From Pseudomonas fluorescens (GTDB lineage Bacteria; Pseudomonadota; Gammaproteobacteria; Pseudomonadales; Pseudomonadaceae): 64,000 nucleotides of DNA. Shown here piece by piece: positions 42,974 to 52,982 of this stretch. The DNA is taken from positions 124,001 to 188,000 of the forward strand of contig NZ_CABVHQ010000001.1 in NCBI RefSeq assembly GCF_902497895.1, written 5' to 3'. Positions within the stretch are counted from its first letter, which is position 1; every line of letters starts with the position of its first letter. A program made the translations under genes and the position numbers. The notes under the pieces were generated by a model. The model was not told where the DNA came from, did no database searches, and saw only the letters and a program-made list of their open reading frames with translations.

Positions 42974-43885
42974 ATGCCGAGCCCTTCGAAAAACACCACG
43001 GTCTATGCCGCACCGGTGATGCGTAAACTGGCGGAAATCGTTGCCGATCTGCAGCCTTCGCTGCGCAAGGTAGCGGACTTCATCCTGCGTCATCCGCTGC
43101 GGGCGGCGACGCTGACCATCGAGGAGATGGCCCAGGAAACCGGCACTTCACCGGCAGCGGTCAACCGCTTGGCCAAGGCGTTGAACCTGGGAGGCTACAC
43201 CGGCATGAAAGCCGAACTGGTGGCGACTCTGCAGCAGATGGTGTCGCCGGTCGACAAACTGCGCAACGAACTGGCGCACCGCCCCGGTGGTGCGTTTGGC
43301 CTGCATGAGCAAATCCAGAGCGCCAGCAGCAACCTCGCCACCACCGACACCAACAACCATCCAGATACCTTTGAAGCCTTCGTCACCAGCCTGACCCAGG
43401 CCCGTAAAATCTACATCCTGGGGTTCGGTAACAGCGTCTACTTTGCCGGCCTCGCGGCCTCGACCCTGATGCCCTTCTGTGCCGATGCCACCGCCATCAG
43501 CATGGAAGGCGGCAACGAAAACGCCGCTTACCGCCTGGCGGCGATCACCGATCAGGACGTACTGCTGGCGATCTCCCTGCCGCGTTACTCGCTGGACACT
43601 TTGCAGCTCGCACGTTTTGCCCATGAACGTGGCGCCTCGGTGCTGGCGATTACCGACTCGCCCGCCTCGCCCCTGACCCCGATTGCCCGGCACGTGCTCT
43701 TTGCTCCGGCCGACCACCCGGTACTGACCAGCTCCAACATCGCCGTGCTCGCGTTGATCGAAGGGTTGGTAGCGGGAGTGATGGCGCGCAACAAAGAAGC
43801 CGTGAAGCTGGCGACCGAATTGACCGAAAGCGTGATGTCTTACCTGCACATGCCAGACAGCAGCAAGTCGCCGAAAAAGCGCTAG
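42974..43885 (+). CDS. RpiR/MurR-family regulator with SIS domain
   Basis: Probable regulator of the upstream operon, 303 aa: an N-terminal HTH_6 domain (about 12-90; KVADFILRHPLRAATLTIEEMAQETGTSPAAVNRLAKAL) and a C-terminal sugar-isomerase (SIS) fold (about 120-270) with ILGFGNSVYFAGLA and LLAISLPRYSLDTLQLARFAHERGA. SIS domains bind phosphosugars, so the effector may contain a sugar, which is a clue to the transporter substrate. Start uncertain: ATG 42974 or the in-frame ATG at 42947. Confidence 0.82.
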   Translation: MPSPSKNTTVYAAPVMRKLAEIVADLQPSLRKVADFILRHPLRAATLTIEEMAQETGTSPAAVNRLAKALNLGGYTGMKAELVATLQQMVSPVDKLRNELAHRPGGAFGLHEQIQSASSNLATTDTNNHPDTFEAFVTSLTQARKIYILGFGNSVYFAGLAASTLMPFCADATAISMEGGNENAAYRLAAITDQDVLLAISLPRYSLDTLQLARFAHERGASVLAITDSPASPLTPIARHVLFAPADHPVLTSSNIAVLALIEGLVAGVMARNKEAVKLATELTESVMSYLHMPDSSKSPKKR

Positions 43886-43899
43886 GCGTACGCAATACC

Positions 43900-43990
43900 T
43901 CTAGGAGCTGACGCAGCCTGCGATCTTTGGCGGTTCTGGAGATTGCCCAAGAGCAAGATCAAAAGATCGCAGCCTGCGGCAGCTCCTACA
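43900..43990. repeat. REP pair, type A, variant left arm
   Basis: CTAGGAGCTGACGCAGCCTG ... GGCAGCTCCTACA. The centre CTTTGGCGGTTCTGGAG is shared with the next pair, showing a local duplication. Confidence 0.8.
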
Positions 43991-44033
43991 GGATTAGTGT
44001 ACCCCCGCAACATCGCGGGTGTGCAGGATCGGC

Positions 44034-44114
44034 GTAGGAGCTGGCGCAGCCTGCGATCTTTGGCGGTTCTGGAGATTGCCCAGGAGCAAGATCAAAAGAT
44101 CGCAGCCTGCGGCA
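44034..44114. repeat. REP pair, type A, right end truncated
   Basis: Near copy of the previous pair (same centre), but its right arm stops at GCGGCAG and runs directly into the 44115 element, so that CTCCTACA is missing. Confidence 0.75.
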
Positions 44115-44455
44115 GGCCCAAGGGTGCACGCGCACTCCACACAAACAGGCCGGCCGGGTCGGCCGCCTTGCTCTTGCTTTTGACGCACCGCCCCCTCGAG
44201 AGGCCGAGAGGAGGTTCTGCGCAGTGGATAACCCGGCATGGATGCCGGGTTAGCCGCCCCCGGCCATGGATGGCCGATGGCGGCGGGCCCACGGAGCAGG
44301 ACCGGAGCGAGGGCACCCTGAGCCTAGGCGAAGGGCCGAACGAAAGGGGCAAGAGCCCTTTGGTTACTTTGGGGCTCTTTTCCAAAGTGACCCGGCGTAA
44401 GGGCGGAACCATTAGTGGCCGTTACCGCAGAAATGGATATGTACACCCTCAAGAG
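44115..44455. repeat. Hairpin-rich non-coding repeat element
   Basis: About 340 bp containing several perfect hairpins: AACCCGGCATGGATGCCGGG plus TT (44230-44251), CGGCCATGGATGGCCG (44260-44275), and AGAGCCCTTT ... GGGGCTCTTT (44352-44381). The left end, AGGGTGCACGCGCACTCCAC, abuts a truncated REP. I recall very similar sequences (including the stretch encoding FSKVTRRKGGTISGRYRR in one frame) as multi-copy intergenic elements in Pseudomonas genomes. No protein is credible here. Confidence 0.55.
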
Positions 44456-44476
44456 CCAGGCCGGCTGTCAGGCCGC

Positions 44477-44501
44477 CATCGCGAGCAAGCTCGCTCCCAC
44501 A
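44477..44501. repeat. Single REP unit, type B
   Basis: CATCGCGAGCAAGCTCGCTC followed by CCAC; no inverted partner nearby. Confidence 0.75.
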
Positions 44502-44572
44502 TTAGGAATCTGAGTACATCCGCGAGAGACAGGTGAGGGCTAAGACGGTATCTACGCCGATCCGAGAAACCT

Positions 44573-45304
44573 TCAGATGAGCGCCAATCCCACCAGCACC
44601 GCCACTTCCAGTAACTCCAGCAGCGCTCCGGCGGTATCTCCCGTGGTTCCGCCCAGGCGCCTCAGCATCACTTGCCGCAACCAGAAGAAAATCACCACAG
44701 CCAGCCCCACGGCCAACACACCGCCCCACCCGGCGATCAGTAAACAAACCAGTGCACTGAGCAGCAACACCTGTTTTCCCGCCAGACGCGGCAGGTGATC
44801 AGCCAGCGCCTGGCCCAGTCCGCCGGCCCGCACGTAGGGCGTGGTCAGGAACAAGCCGAGCATTGCACTGCGGCCGAGCAGTGGCGCCAGGAGTAAGGCA
44901 GCACTGTATGGCTGCTCGATCAGCGCCAGCAGCGCGGTGAATTTGAGCAACAGCACCAGCACCAGCGTGACCACGGCAATCGGTCCGCTGCGCGGGTCCT
45001 TCATGATGGTCAGGGTCCGCTCGCGATCGCCAAAGCCACCCAGCCAGGCATCGGCACTGTCCGCCAGACCATCCAGATGCAAGCCGCCGCTGAGCAAAAC
45101 CCAGGCGCTCAGCAGCAACGCCGCGTGTAACAACAACGGCGTGCCCGCCAGCAGCCCATTCAGCGCCCACAACAGCCCGCCGAACAGCAACCCCACCAGC
45201 GGATAAAACAGCAACGAACGCCCCAGCTCCCGGGGCTGCGGCATACCCGGCAGACGAATCGGCAAGCTGCTGAGAAACTGCAGGGCGATCCAGAAAGGCA
45301 ACAT
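44573..45304 (-). CDS. cobS: Adenosylcobinamide-GDP ribazoletransferase (CobS/CobV)
   Basis: Joins adenosylcobinamide-GDP and alpha-ribazole(-phosphate) to give adenosylcobalamin (phosphate) in the inner membrane. 243 aa, six or seven helices, with the family signature GGLHLDGLADSADAWLGG (about residues 73-90). Last gene of the cobalamin cluster; 2 bp separates it from cobC. Confidence 0.93.
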   Translation of the reverse strand: MLPFWIALQFLSSLPIRLPGMPQPRELGRSLLFYPLVGLLFGGLLWALNGLLAGTPLLLHAALLLSAWVLLSGGLHLDGLADSADAWLGGFGDRERTLTIMKDPRSGPIAVVTLVLVLLLKFTALLALIEQPYSAALLLAPLLGRSAMLGLFLTTPYVRAGGLGQALADHLPRLAGKQVLLLSALVCLLIAGWGGVLAVGLAVVIFFWLRQVMLRRLGGTTGDTAGALLELLEVAVLVGLALI

Positions 45305-45306
45305 GC

Positions 45307-45882
45307 TCAGGCTTCTTCCCGGAGCACGGTATTGGCCTCGACCCGCAGCGAGAACAGCGCAGCATGGCCGACCTCGACATTGAGCAATTGCTCGCGGGGC
45401 AAGCCCCGAGCCCGGGCCAGCAGTAAGCGCATCACCCCGCCATGACTGATCAACAATACTCGCTCGCCGGCATAGTTCTGATGCAGGCGCTCGACCGCCG
45501 CCAGCACCCGTGCCGAAAACTGCGTCACCGGTTCGCCCTCGGGCGGGGTGAACCCGTAGGGGTCGGCCCAGAACAAACCCAAGGCTTGTGCGTCGGTTTC
45601 CATGAGTGCCGCCGCGCTCTGCCCTTCCCAGGCACCGAAGTGTAATTCCTGCAGGTCTTTGTCCAGCGTGACCGGTAAGCCAAGACGCGTGCCCAGTTCA
45701 TCGGCGAAACGCGCGCAACGTTGCAGCGGCGAACTGACCAGCCGATCCCAGGGTCCCTTGGCCAGCACCGCGGCGCGCATCTGCTCCCAGCCCCTGGCCG
45801 TCAGTGCGTCATCCAGGCTGCCGCGCAAACCGCCACCCAGTTCGGTTTCGCCGTGGCGCAGCAAGTCCAGGTACAAGGTCAT
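45307..45882 (-). CDS. cobC: Alpha-ribazole phosphatase (CobC, histidine phosphatase family)
   Basis: Removes the 5'-phosphate of alpha-ribazole-5'-phosphate or of cobalamin-5'-phosphate. 191 aa histidine-phosphatase fold: [10 protein letters not shown] (phosphorylated His), SSPLQRC, the FGAWEG motif and the second catalytic His in [11 protein letters not shown]. Start overlaps the cobT stop (ATGA, 45879-45882). Confidence 0.9.
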   Translation of the reverse strand: MTLYLDLLRHGETELGGGLRGSLDDALTARGWEQMRAAVLAKGPWDRLVSSPLQRCARFADELGTRLGLPVTLDKDLQELHFGAWEGQSAAALMETDAQALGLFWADPYGFTPPEGEPVTQFSARVLAAVERLHQNYAGERVLLISHGGVMRLLLARARGLPREQLLNVEVGHAALFSLRVEANTVLREEA

Positions 45883-46934
45883 GCCGGACGATCCGCGACG
45901 GCGGCTTCGGCGAAGGTCGCCATCTGCCCGTGCAGCTCGCAGGCCAGTCGCAACAATGGCACGGCCAACGCCGCACCGCTGCCCTCGCCCAGGCGCAAAC
46001 CGAGATCCAGCAGCGGTTCGGCCTTGAGCGTCTCAAGCACATGCCGATGACCTGGCTCGGCACCACGATGACCGAACAGCAACCACTCGCGGCTCGGCGG
46101 ATTCAAGCGCACCGCGACCAACGCCGCGACGCTGCAGATAAACCCGTCCACCAGCACTGCCACGCCTTCCTGGGCGCAGGCCAGATACGCCCCGACCAGT
46201 GCCGCGATCTCAAAGCCACCGAGATTGAACAAGGTCTGCAAGACATCGCCGCGCTGGGCCCCATGCAAGGCCAGGGCGCGCTCGATGACCTGGGCTTTAT
46301 GATTGACACCTGCGTCATTCAGACCGGTGCCCGGCCCGACCAGATGCGCCACCGGGCAATCGAGCAAGGCACACGCCACGGCGCTCGCGGCGGTGGTGTT
46401 GCCGATGCCCATCTCGCCACCGATAAACAGCTCGGCACCTGCCGCCAAGGCGCGGCGCACGCTGTCACGTCCGGCCTGCAGCGCAAGTTCGCCCTGGGCT
46501 TGAGTCATGGCCGGGGCATTGACGAAGTTCTGCGTGCCCGCAGCAATGTTCAGGTGCCGCACACCCGGCAGCTTCAGCGAAGAGTTGACGGTGCCCAGAT
46601 CGACCACTTCCAGTTGCGCGCCCAGTTGCCGCGCCAACACGCTGATCGCCGCGCCACCGTTGACGAAGTTGTGCAGCATCTGCCCGGTGACTTCCTGGGG
46701 GAACGCCGAAACGCCCTCGGCGACCACGCCATGGTCGCCGGCAAATATCGCAATCCATAGCTGATTCAGGCTTGGCTTGACCCGCCCTTGCAACCCGGCC
46801 AGCTGCACCGCAATCGACTCGAGCCGGCCCAGGGAACCGGCCGGCTTGGTCAGTTGTTGCTGACGGGCTGCGGCCTGTTCGACTGCCTGCGCGTCGATCG
46901 CTTTACACGGGTTCAGCCACCAGCAGTTACTCAT
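45879..46934 (-). CDS. cobT: Nicotinate-nucleotide-dimethylbenzimidazole phosphoribosyltransferase (CobT)
   Basis: Makes alpha-ribazole-5'-phosphate from DMB and nicotinate mononucleotide. 351 aa: [10 protein letters not shown] near residue 40, [20 protein letters not shown], the [13 protein letters not shown] glycine-rich loop, and the catalytic Glu in [11 protein letters not shown] near the C-terminus. ATG 46934 ([14 protein letters not shown]) follows AAAGGAA and overlaps the cobU stop. Confidence 0.94.
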   Translation of the reverse strand: MSNCWWLNPCKAIDAQAVEQAAARQQQLTKPAGSLGRLESIAVQLAGLQGRVKPSLNQLWIAIFAGDHGVVAEGVSAFPQEVTGQMLHNFVNGGAAISVLARQLGAQLEVVDLGTVNSSLKLPGVRHLNIAAGTQNFVNAPAMTQAQGELALQAGRDSVRRALAAGAELFIGGEMGIGNTTAASAVACALLDCPVAHLVGPGTGLNDAGVNHKAQVIERALALHGAQRGDVLQTLFNLGGFEIAALVGAYLACAQEGVAVLVDGFICSVAALVAVRLNPPSREWLLFGHRGAEPGHRHVLETLKAEPLLDLGLRLGEGSGAALAVPLLRLACELHGQMATFAEAAVADRPA

Positions 46935-47452
46935 AACGCAGTTCCTTTCAAAGTCAGAGGCAGGCCGGCGACAGTCAGCACCACACGCTGACAGCGCTCG
47001 GCCAGAGCTTGATGCAACCAACCGGCTTCATCGACATAGCGGCGAGTCAACTCGCCCAGCGGCACGACACCCATACCGGTCTCGTTGCTGACAAAAATAA
47101 TCTCGCCCGGTAACGACGCCAGGCACTCCAGCAGCGCTTCACGCTCAGCCGTCAGGCGTTCGGGGTTGTCCAGCATCAGCAGATTGGTCAGCCACAGGGT
47201 CAGGCAATCCACCAGTAGGCAACGCTCGGCGCTGGCGGTTTCCCGCAGCACACGGGCCAGTTCCAGCGGCTCTTCGATCAGCGCCCATTCGGCGGGACGA
47301 CGAGCCCGGTGATGGGCGACTCGCTCATTCATTTCGCCATCCAGAGGCTGGCTGGTGGCGATGTACGTCACCGCCAGGCCGCTGTCGCAGGCGAGCTTTT
47401 CAGCCAGACGACTTTTGCCGGAGCGGGCGCCGCCGAGGATCAGTTGCAGCAT
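46931..47452 (-). CDS. cobU: Adenosylcobinamide kinase/guanylyltransferase (CobU/CobP)
   Basis: Phosphorylates adenosylcobinamide and transfers GMP to it. 173 aa, with the P-loop [15 protein letters not shown] (residues 4-18), the guanylylated-His region [20 protein letters not shown] and the Asp of [14 protein letters not shown]. Translationally coupled to cobT. Confidence 0.93.
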   Translation of the reverse strand: MLQLILGGARSGKSRLAEKLACDSGLAVTYIATSQPLDGEMNERVAHHRARRPAEWALIEEPLELARVLRETASAERCLLVDCLTLWLTNLLMLDNPERLTAEREALLECLASLPGEIIFVSNETGMGVVPLGELTRRYVDEAGWLHQALAERCQRVVLTVAGLPLTLKGTAL

Positions 47453-47490
47453 GTTTGAAATCCTTAATTTAGCGGTGAAGCCACTGGCGC

Positions 47491-47583
47491 CATCGCGAGC
47501 AAGCTCGCTCCTACAGTGGATCGAGTTGAGCCGCAGATTAGCGATTCACACCGATCCCATGTAGGAGCGAGCTTGCTCGCGAT
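47491..47583. repeat. REP pair, type B, inside the cobalamin cluster
   Basis: ATCGCGAGCAAGCTCGCTCC ... GGAGCGAGCTTGCTCGCGAT, occupying most of the cobQ-cobU gap of 149 bp. Confidence 0.85.
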
Positions 47584-47601
47584 AGGGCCATAACAGTCGG
47601 C

Positions 47602-49053
47602 CTAAATCCCACAGAGCTCGCGCAACAACCCGGTATCCAGATGCTTTTCCACCATGTCGGCCAGGCGCTCGATGTCGCGCTCGCGCAGAGCGTGGTAATC
47701 CACTTCCTGCACATCCTGCAGACCGGCCCAGCGCAATAGCGCACTGCAGGCCGGCGGCGATTCGAACAGACCATGCAGGTAGGTGCCGAAAATCTGCCCG
47801 TCGGCACTTTGCGCACCGTCGCAGCGACCGTCGTCCAGATGCACCGCAGCCCGTTCCAGCGCGCCACCGCTGGTGACCCCGGCATGAATTTCATAACCGC
47901 TGACGGGCGCGTCTTCCAGGACCAGACGGCCGTGGACATTGCGCAATTGCTTCTCTTCTTCGAGGACCGTGGCAAAGGCCAACAAGCCCAGACCGGCACT
48001 CGAGCCCGGCGCGCCTTCGAGGCCCAGCGGGTCATGCAAGTGTTCGCCGAGCATCTGCAAACCGCCGCAGATCCCCAGCAGCTTGCCGCCGTAACGCAGG
48101 TGCCGGGCGATGGCTGTGTTCCAGCCATTGGCGCGCAGGAACGCGAGGTCGCTGCGCACGCTTTTCGAGCCGGGCAGTATGATCAGGTCGGCCGCGGGAA
48201 TCGCTTGGCCGGGGCCGACGAATTGCAGATCGACTTGCGGGTGCAGGCGCAGCGGATCGAAATCGGTGTGGTTGCTGATGCGCGGCAAGACCGGCACTAC
48301 CACCTTCAGCACCTGCTCGGCCTTGTCGGTCTGACGCTGATCGATGCCGTCTTCGGCTTCCAGGTGCAGGTCCATGACATAGGGCAACACGCCAATCACC
48401 GGCTTGCCGGTCCGCGCTTCGAGCCAGTCGAGGCCCGGCTGCAGCAAAGCGATATCGCCACGGAAACGGTTGATGATGAAGCCTTTGACCCGCGCCTGTT
48501 CTGTGGCCGACAGCAACTCCAGAGTGCCCACCAGATGGGCGAAGACCCCGCCGCGGTTGATATCGGCGATCAACAGCACCGGGCAATCCACGGCTTCGGC
48601 AAAGCCCATGTTGGCGATATCTCCGGCACGCAGATTGATCTCGGCCGGCGAACCTGCGCCTTCGACCATTACCACCGGATAGGCAGCGCTCAAGCGTTGG
48701 TGCGAGGCCAGCACCGCCTGCATGGCGATGGCCTTGTAATCGTGATAGGCCACGGCATTCATGCTGGTCACCGCGCGACCATGAATAATCACCTGGGCGC
48801 CGGTATCGCTGTTAGGTTTGAGCAACACCGGGTTCATGTCGGTGTGCGGCTGGAGATTGGCGGCCTGGGCCTGCACTGCCTGGGCACGACCGATTTCACC
48901 GCCGTCGGCCGTCACCGCGCTGTTGAGCGCCATGTTCTGTGGCTTGAACGGCACGACACTGACGCCCTGGCGAATCAGCCAGCGGCACAGCGCGGTGACC
49001 AGGGTACTTTTACCGGCATCCGAGGTGGTGCCTTGCACCATCAGCGTAGTCAT
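47602..49053 (-). CDS. cobQ: Cobyric acid synthase CobQ
   Basis: Amidates four side chains of adenosylcobyrinic acid a,c-diamide using glutamine and ATP. 483 aa: DRTG-type ATPase N-terminal half ([40 protein letters not shown]) and a class I glutamine amidotransferase C-terminal half with catalytic Cys in [16 protein letters not shown] 49053 overlaps the upstream gene's stop (ATGA). Confidence 0.95.
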   Translation of the reverse strand: MTTLMVQGTTSDAGKSTLVTALCRWLIRQGVSVVPFKPQNMALNSAVTADGGEIGRAQAVQAQAANLQPHTDMNPVLLKPNSDTGAQVIIHGRAVTSMNAVAYHDYKAIAMQAVLASHQRLSAAYPVVMVEGAGSPAEINLRAGDIANMGFAEAVDCPVLLIADINRGGVFAHLVGTLELLSATEQARVKGFIINRFRGDIALLQPGLDWLEARTGKPVIGVLPYVMDLHLEAEDGIDQRQTDKAEQVLKVVVPVLPRISNHTDFDPLRLHPQVDLQFVGPGQAIPAADLIILPGSKSVRSDLAFLRANGWNTAIARHLRYGGKLLGICGGLQMLGEHLHDPLGLEGAPGSSAGLGLLAFATVLEEEKQLRNVHGRLVLEDAPVSGYEIHAGVTSGGALERAAVHLDDGRCDGAQSADGQIFGTYLHGLFESPPACSALLRWAGLQDVQEVDYHALRERDIERLADMVEKHLDTGLLRELCGI

Positions 49054-50045
49054 GGCGCTTGTTCCTGGGTATAGGCCTGGAAGGCTTGTTCGAGACGCCG
49101 CCAATCGGTTTCATCGGCCGGCAAGCCGAATCGCAGGCTGCTGTTATGGGCGAACAGGCGCAGTAGAATGCCGCGCCGGGCCATGAATTCATGTAACTGC
49201 TCGGCGTGCCCGGTGATCAACCATTGAAACAGCGCGCAGCCTCCTTGTGGCTTGAAGCCATGATGTTCAAGCACCTGGGCCAAACGCTGGCTGGCTGCTT
49301 CGCTGCGCAGGCGTTGGCGGACCTGGCCCACAGTGTCGCGCAGACATATCTGACCCAACACTCGGGTCGGACCGCTGACCGCCCACGGCCCGAGCTGTTC
49401 GGCGAGCAGTTTCAGCAGTTTGTGCTCTGCCAGCGCGAAACCCAGGCGCACCCCCGCCAGGCCGAAAAACTTGCCGAACGAACGCAAGACGATCAGCCCG
49501 ACCTGGTTCGTATGCGCGGCAAGACTCAGGTGGGGCGTGTTGTCCATGAACGCTTCATCGACCACCAGCCAGCCTCCGCGCTGCGCCAGCCGCGCGTGCC
49601 AGTCGAGCAGGCGCTCCGGGGTCAGGCTCAGGCCGGTCGGGTTATTCGGGTTGACCACCACCAGCACGTCCAGGGCGTCGAGAAAGAACTCCACTTCCTG
49701 TTCCAGCACTTCACGCACCACGTAGCCGCCGCGCCGCCAGGCCTCGGCATGCTCGGCGTAACAGGGCGAGAGCACACCGACCTTGCCGGTGCGGCGCAAA
49801 CGCGGCAGCAACTGGATGGCCGCTTGCGAACCTGGCACCGGCAACACTTGAGTGGCGCCGTAGTAGTCGCAGGCAGCTTGCTCGAGACCATCATCGGTTT
49901 CCGGCAAGCGCGCCCAGGCCCGCAAGGGAATCGGCGGTACCGGAAACGGCCAGGGCGCGAGGCCGCTGGACAGGTCCAGCCAATCGGCTTCGGCAATGCC
50001 GTAGTGCAACGCCGCCTTGCGCAACCGTCCACCGTGTTCAAGCAT
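49050..50045 (-). CDS. cobD: L-threonine-O-3-phosphate decarboxylase (CobD; CobC in P. denitrificans naming)
   Basis: PLP enzyme that makes (R)-1-aminopropan-2-ol phosphate for the nucleotide loop. 331 aa fold-type I aminotransferase: N-terminal [38 protein letters not shown], and the PLP lysine in [16 protein letters not shown]. Overlaps cobQ and cbiB. Confidence 0.92.
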   Translation of the reverse strand: MLEHGGRLRKAALHYGIAEADWLDLSSGLAPWPFPVPPIPLRAWARLPETDDGLEQAACDYYGATQVLPVPGSQAAIQLLPRLRRTGKVGVLSPCYAEHAEAWRRGGYVVREVLEQEVEFFLDALDVLVVVNPNNPTGLSLTPERLLDWHARLAQRGGWLVVDEAFMDNTPHLSLAAHTNQVGLIVLRSFGKFFGLAGVRLGFALAEHKLLKLLAEQLGPWAVSGPTRVLGQICLRDTVGQVRQRLRSEAASQRLAQVLEHHGFKPQGGCALFQWLITGHAEQLHEFMARRGILLRLFAHNSSLRFGLPADETDWRRLEQAFQAYTQEQAP

Positions 50046-50946
50046 AGAACTCAGCTCCCACGCAGAGAATCAGCAGCCATAACCACACGCCGCGCTGCAC
50101 CAGTTGCCAGCCACGGTCGATGGAATCGGCATCGGCCGGTACACCCTCGCCCAATGGCGGGCGCTGGTGCAGTTCGCCGTGATAAATCGCCGCCCCGCCC
50201 AACTCGACGCCCAGGGCACCCGCCCCCGCCGCCATCACCGGACCGGCGTTCGGGCTGTCCCAGGTCGGCCCCTGGGTTCGCCAGCATTTGAGTGCCAGGC
50301 GGGTCTTGCCCAGTAGCGCGTAGGTCAGGGCTACCAGCCGCGCAGGAATATAGTTGAGCACATCGTCGATCTTCGCCGCCGCCCAGCCGAATCGTTCGAA
50401 GCGATCATTACGATAGCCCCACATCGCGTCCAGGGTATTGCTCAAGCGATAGAGCACCACCCCCGGAGCGCCGGCGATGGCAAACCAGAACAAGGCGGCA
50501 AACACCGCGTCGCTGCCGTTCTCCAGCACCGATTCGGTGGCAGCGCGGGCGACCTCCGTTGGATCAAGCTCGCTGGTCTGACGGCTGACCAGATAGCCCA
50601 CTCGCCGCCGCGCTTCGTCCAAGTCATCGCTGCGCAGGGCTTGCGCGACCGGCTCGACATGCTCGCCAAGGCTGCGCAGGCCAAGGGCGCAATACAGCGC
50701 GAGGATTTCCACCAGCCAGCCGATATAGGGCAGCCAGGAAAAGGCAGTCACCAATAGCGTCAGCGGCAACACCGCCAGCACCCAGGCGGTGACGCCATGG
50801 CTGCGCCAGCCACGCCCGCCAGAGTTGAAACGTTGCTCGATGCGATCGGCAAACCGGCCGAACGCCACCAGCGGATGCCAGCGTTTGGGTTCACCCAGCA
50901 GCGCATCCAGCGCAACCGCGGCGACGCTCAATAACGCCACACTCAT
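50038..50946 (-). CDS. cbiB: Adenosylcobinamide-phosphate synthase CbiB (CobD in P. denitrificans naming)
   Basis: Attaches the aminopropanol linker to adenosylcobyric acid at the inner membrane. 302 aa, about five helices, with [20 protein letters not shown] near the N-terminus and the conserved [44 protein letters not shown] 50946 overlaps the bluB stop; the stop runs 8 bp into the downstream gene. Confidence 0.92.
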   Translation of the reverse strand: MSVALLSVAAVALDALLGEPKRWHPLVAFGRFADRIEQRFNSGGRGWRSHGVTAWVLAVLPLTLLVTAFSWLPYIGWLVEILALYCALGLRSLGEHVEPVAQALRSDDLDEARRRVGYLVSRQTSELDPTEVARAATESVLENGSDAVFAALFWFAIAGAPGVVLYRLSNTLDAMWGYRNDRFERFGWAAAKIDDVLNYIPARLVALTYALLGKTRLALKCWRTQGPTWDSPNAGPVMAAGAGALGVELGGAAIYHGELHQRPPLGEGVPADADSIDRGWQLVQRGVWLWLLILCVGAEFYA

Positions 50947-51593
50947 TGACTCACTCCCCAATAATTCTCATACAGCAAATCACTCAGCGCACGCGGCTGC
51001 GCCCAGCCTTCGAGCACCAGCATTGGCGCCGGATAAAATTCCTTTACTGGCCCCAGGCACAACACCGCCAGCGGTTTGGCCCCGGCCGGCAGACCCAGCA
51101 GATCGGCCAGGGCCTGGGGCTCGAACAACGACACCCAGCCCATGCCCAGGCCTTCGGCGCGGGACGCCAGCCAGAGGTTTTGAATGGCGCAGGACAAGGA
51201 CGCCATATCCATTTCGGGCAACGTTCGGCGGCCGAAAATATGCCGCTCGCGATCATCCATCAGCGCGGCGACCAGCACTTCGGCGCAGTCGTTGATGCCT
51301 TCGACTTTCAACTTCATGAACTCGTCGGAACGTTCGCCCAGGGCCTCGGCGGTGCGCACCCGTTCCTCTTCCACCAGCTGCTGGATCTTGCCGCGCAACG
51401 GGCGATCGCTGATGCGGATAAACCGCCAGGGCTGCATCAAGCCAACGCTCGGGGCTTGATGGGCGGCTTCGAGCAGGCGCCGGAGCAGTTCAGGCTCGAC
51501 CGTGCCGCCGCTGAAATGACGCATGTCGCGGCGTTCGCCAATTACCCGATAAACCGCTTCACGTTCAGCCGGACTGAATGCGTTGTCGGTCAT
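50943..51593 (-). CDS. bluB: 5,6-dimethylbenzimidazole synthase BluB
   Basis: Flavin-destroying enzyme that makes DMB from FMNH2 and oxygen, the lower ligand of B12. 216 aa nitroreductase-like fold with [25 protein letters not shown], and [30 protein letters not shown]. Its presence implies aerobic B12 synthesis. ATG 51593 overlaps the cobB stop. Confidence 0.93.
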   Translation of the reverse strand: MTDNAFSPAEREAVYRVIGERRDMRHFSGGTVEPELLRRLLEAAHQAPSVGLMQPWRFIRISDRPLRGKIQQLVEEERVRTAEALGERSDEFMKLKVEGINDCAEVLVAALMDDRERHIFGRRTLPEMDMASLSCAIQNLWLASRAEGLGMGWVSLFEPQALADLLGLPAGAKPLAVLCLGPVKEFYPAPMLVLEGWAQPRALSDLLYENYWGVSQ

Positions 51594-52972
51594 GGCCTCT
51601 TCGCGAGCAAGCTCGCTCCCACATTCGATTGCGTATGCTCTGTGGGAGCGAGCTTGCTCGCGATAGCGGTCTCGGCATCCGGCGCAAAAAGCGCAGCCAC
51701 AGCCGAGGGATTGGAAGGGAAATAAAAGTGCACATAAGAAGCTGTCATCCGCCCCTCGCGATACACCGCTTCCGCCCCCCGCCCACCATTTGGGCTCAGG
51801 CCACGGGCAATCGGCTCAAGCGTCGTGCTGGTCAGCGAGTGGTGATAGGTATGGCCGCGCAACGAGCCCTCCGGCAGATCAACAGCCTGCAAGGCCAGTG
51901 CCGCCAGACGCTTTTGCATCACCGCATCGCCCGCGAGCAATCCCGCCAGTTGGGCACGCTGGCCCTCGACATCGGTCAGCGAATCGAGCAGATACAACAT
52001 GCCGCCACACTCGGCCAGCAACGGCTTGCCGGCTACGTGGTGGGCACGGATCGAAGCCAGCATCGTGGCGTTTTCCGCCAGCGCGACATGATGCAATTCC
52101 GGGTAGCCACCCGGCAGGTACAAGCTGTCAGCCTCGGGCAGTTCGCGGTCATGGATCGGCGAGAAGAACCGCAACTCGGCGCCCATCGCCCGCAGCAGGT
52201 CGAGGCTCGCACCATAGGTGAACGCAAAGGCTTCATCGCGGGCCACGGCAATCCGCACACCGGCCAGCAACGGCTCGGCCACAACCACTTCAGGCGCGGC
52301 GAACTCGACCGCTGGCGGCAACGCCACTTCGCAACTGCCGGCCAAGGCTTCGGCCGCAGCGTCGAGGCGCAGATCCAGGTCATTCAGTTCGCTGGCCTGC
52401 ACCAGGCCCAGGTGACGGCTCGGCAGTTCGATCCCGGTTTCCCGGGACAACGCGCCATACCAGCGCAGGCCTTCGGTCAGGCTGCCTTCGAGCAATTGCG
52501 CATGGCGCAAGGTGCCGACGCGGTTGGCCAGCACGCCGGCAAACGGCAAGTCCGGCTGATAACGCGCCAGACCCAGGGCCAGGGCACCGAAGGTCTGGGC
52601 CATGGCCGTGCCGTCGATCACCGCCAGCACAGGCACGCCGAAGTGCCGCGCCAGGTCGGCGCTGGACGGCGTGCCATCGAACAGGCCCATGACCCCTTCG
52701 ATCAGAATCAGGTCCGCCTCGCCCGCCGCTTCCCAGAGCAGTCGACGGCTTTCCTGTTCGCCGACCATCCACATGTCCAGTTGATACACCGGCGCACCGC
52801 TGGCGCGCTCGAGAATCATCGGGTCGAGGAAGTCCGGACCGCACTTGAACACCCGAACCTTGCGCCCCTGATTACGATGCAAGCGGGCCAGCGCGGCGGT
52901 CACGGTGGTCTTGCCCTGACCGGAAGCCGGGGCGGCGATCAATACCGCCGGGCAACGACGTGCATCACTCAT
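51590..52972 (-). CDS. cobB: Cobyrinate a,c-diamide synthase CobB (CbiA type), with REP-encoded C-terminus
   Basis: Glutamine-dependent amidation of cobyrinic acid at positions a and c. 460 aa: P-loop ASGQGKTTVTAALAR (about 14-28), VMGLFDG, and the amidotransferase Cys in LLAECGGMLYLLDSL near 345. The frame runs through a type B REP element (51601-51664), so that about the last 24 residues (IASKLAPTEHTQSNVGASLL...) are translated repeat. ATG 52972 is the natural start. Stop overlaps bluB. Confidence 0.92.
   Translation of the reverse strand: MSDARRCPAVLIAAPASGQGKTTVTAALARLHRNQGRKVRVFKCGPDFLDPMILERASGAPVYQLDMWMVGEQESRRLLWEAAGEADLILIEGVMGLFDGTPSSADLARHFGVPVLAVIDGTAMAQTFGALALGLARYQPDLPFAGVLANRVGTLRHAQLLEGSLTEGLRWYGALSRETGIELPSRHLGLVQASELNDLDLRLDAAAEALAGSCEVALPPAVEFAAPEVVVAEPLLAGVRIAVARDEAFAFTYGASLDLLRAMGAELRFFSPIHDRELPEADSLYLPGGYPELHHVALAENATMLASIRAHHVAGKPLLAECGGMLYLLDSLTDVEGQRAQLAGLLAGDAVMQKRLAALALQAVDLPEGSLRGHTYHHSLTSTTLEPIARGLSPNGGRGAEAVYREGRMTASYVHFYFPSNPSAVAALFAPDAETAIASKLAPTEHTQSNVGASLLAKRP
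51601..51664. repeat. REP pair, type B, lying inside the cobB reading frame
   Basis: TCGCGAGCAAGCTCGCTCCC ... GGGAGCGAGCTTGCTCGCGA, 8 bp from the bluB start. Confidence 0.85.
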
Positions 52973-52982
52973 GCTTGAATAC

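Noticed and set aside
43943..44536. Frame across the REP and hairpin element (197 codons)
   Set aside because: Made of translated REP and repeat sequence with no ribosome-binding site; such frames are commonly mis-annotated as hypothetical genes.
47773..49074. Plus-strand frame opposite cobQ
   Set aside because: No family resemblance, and cobQ is unambiguous on the other strand.
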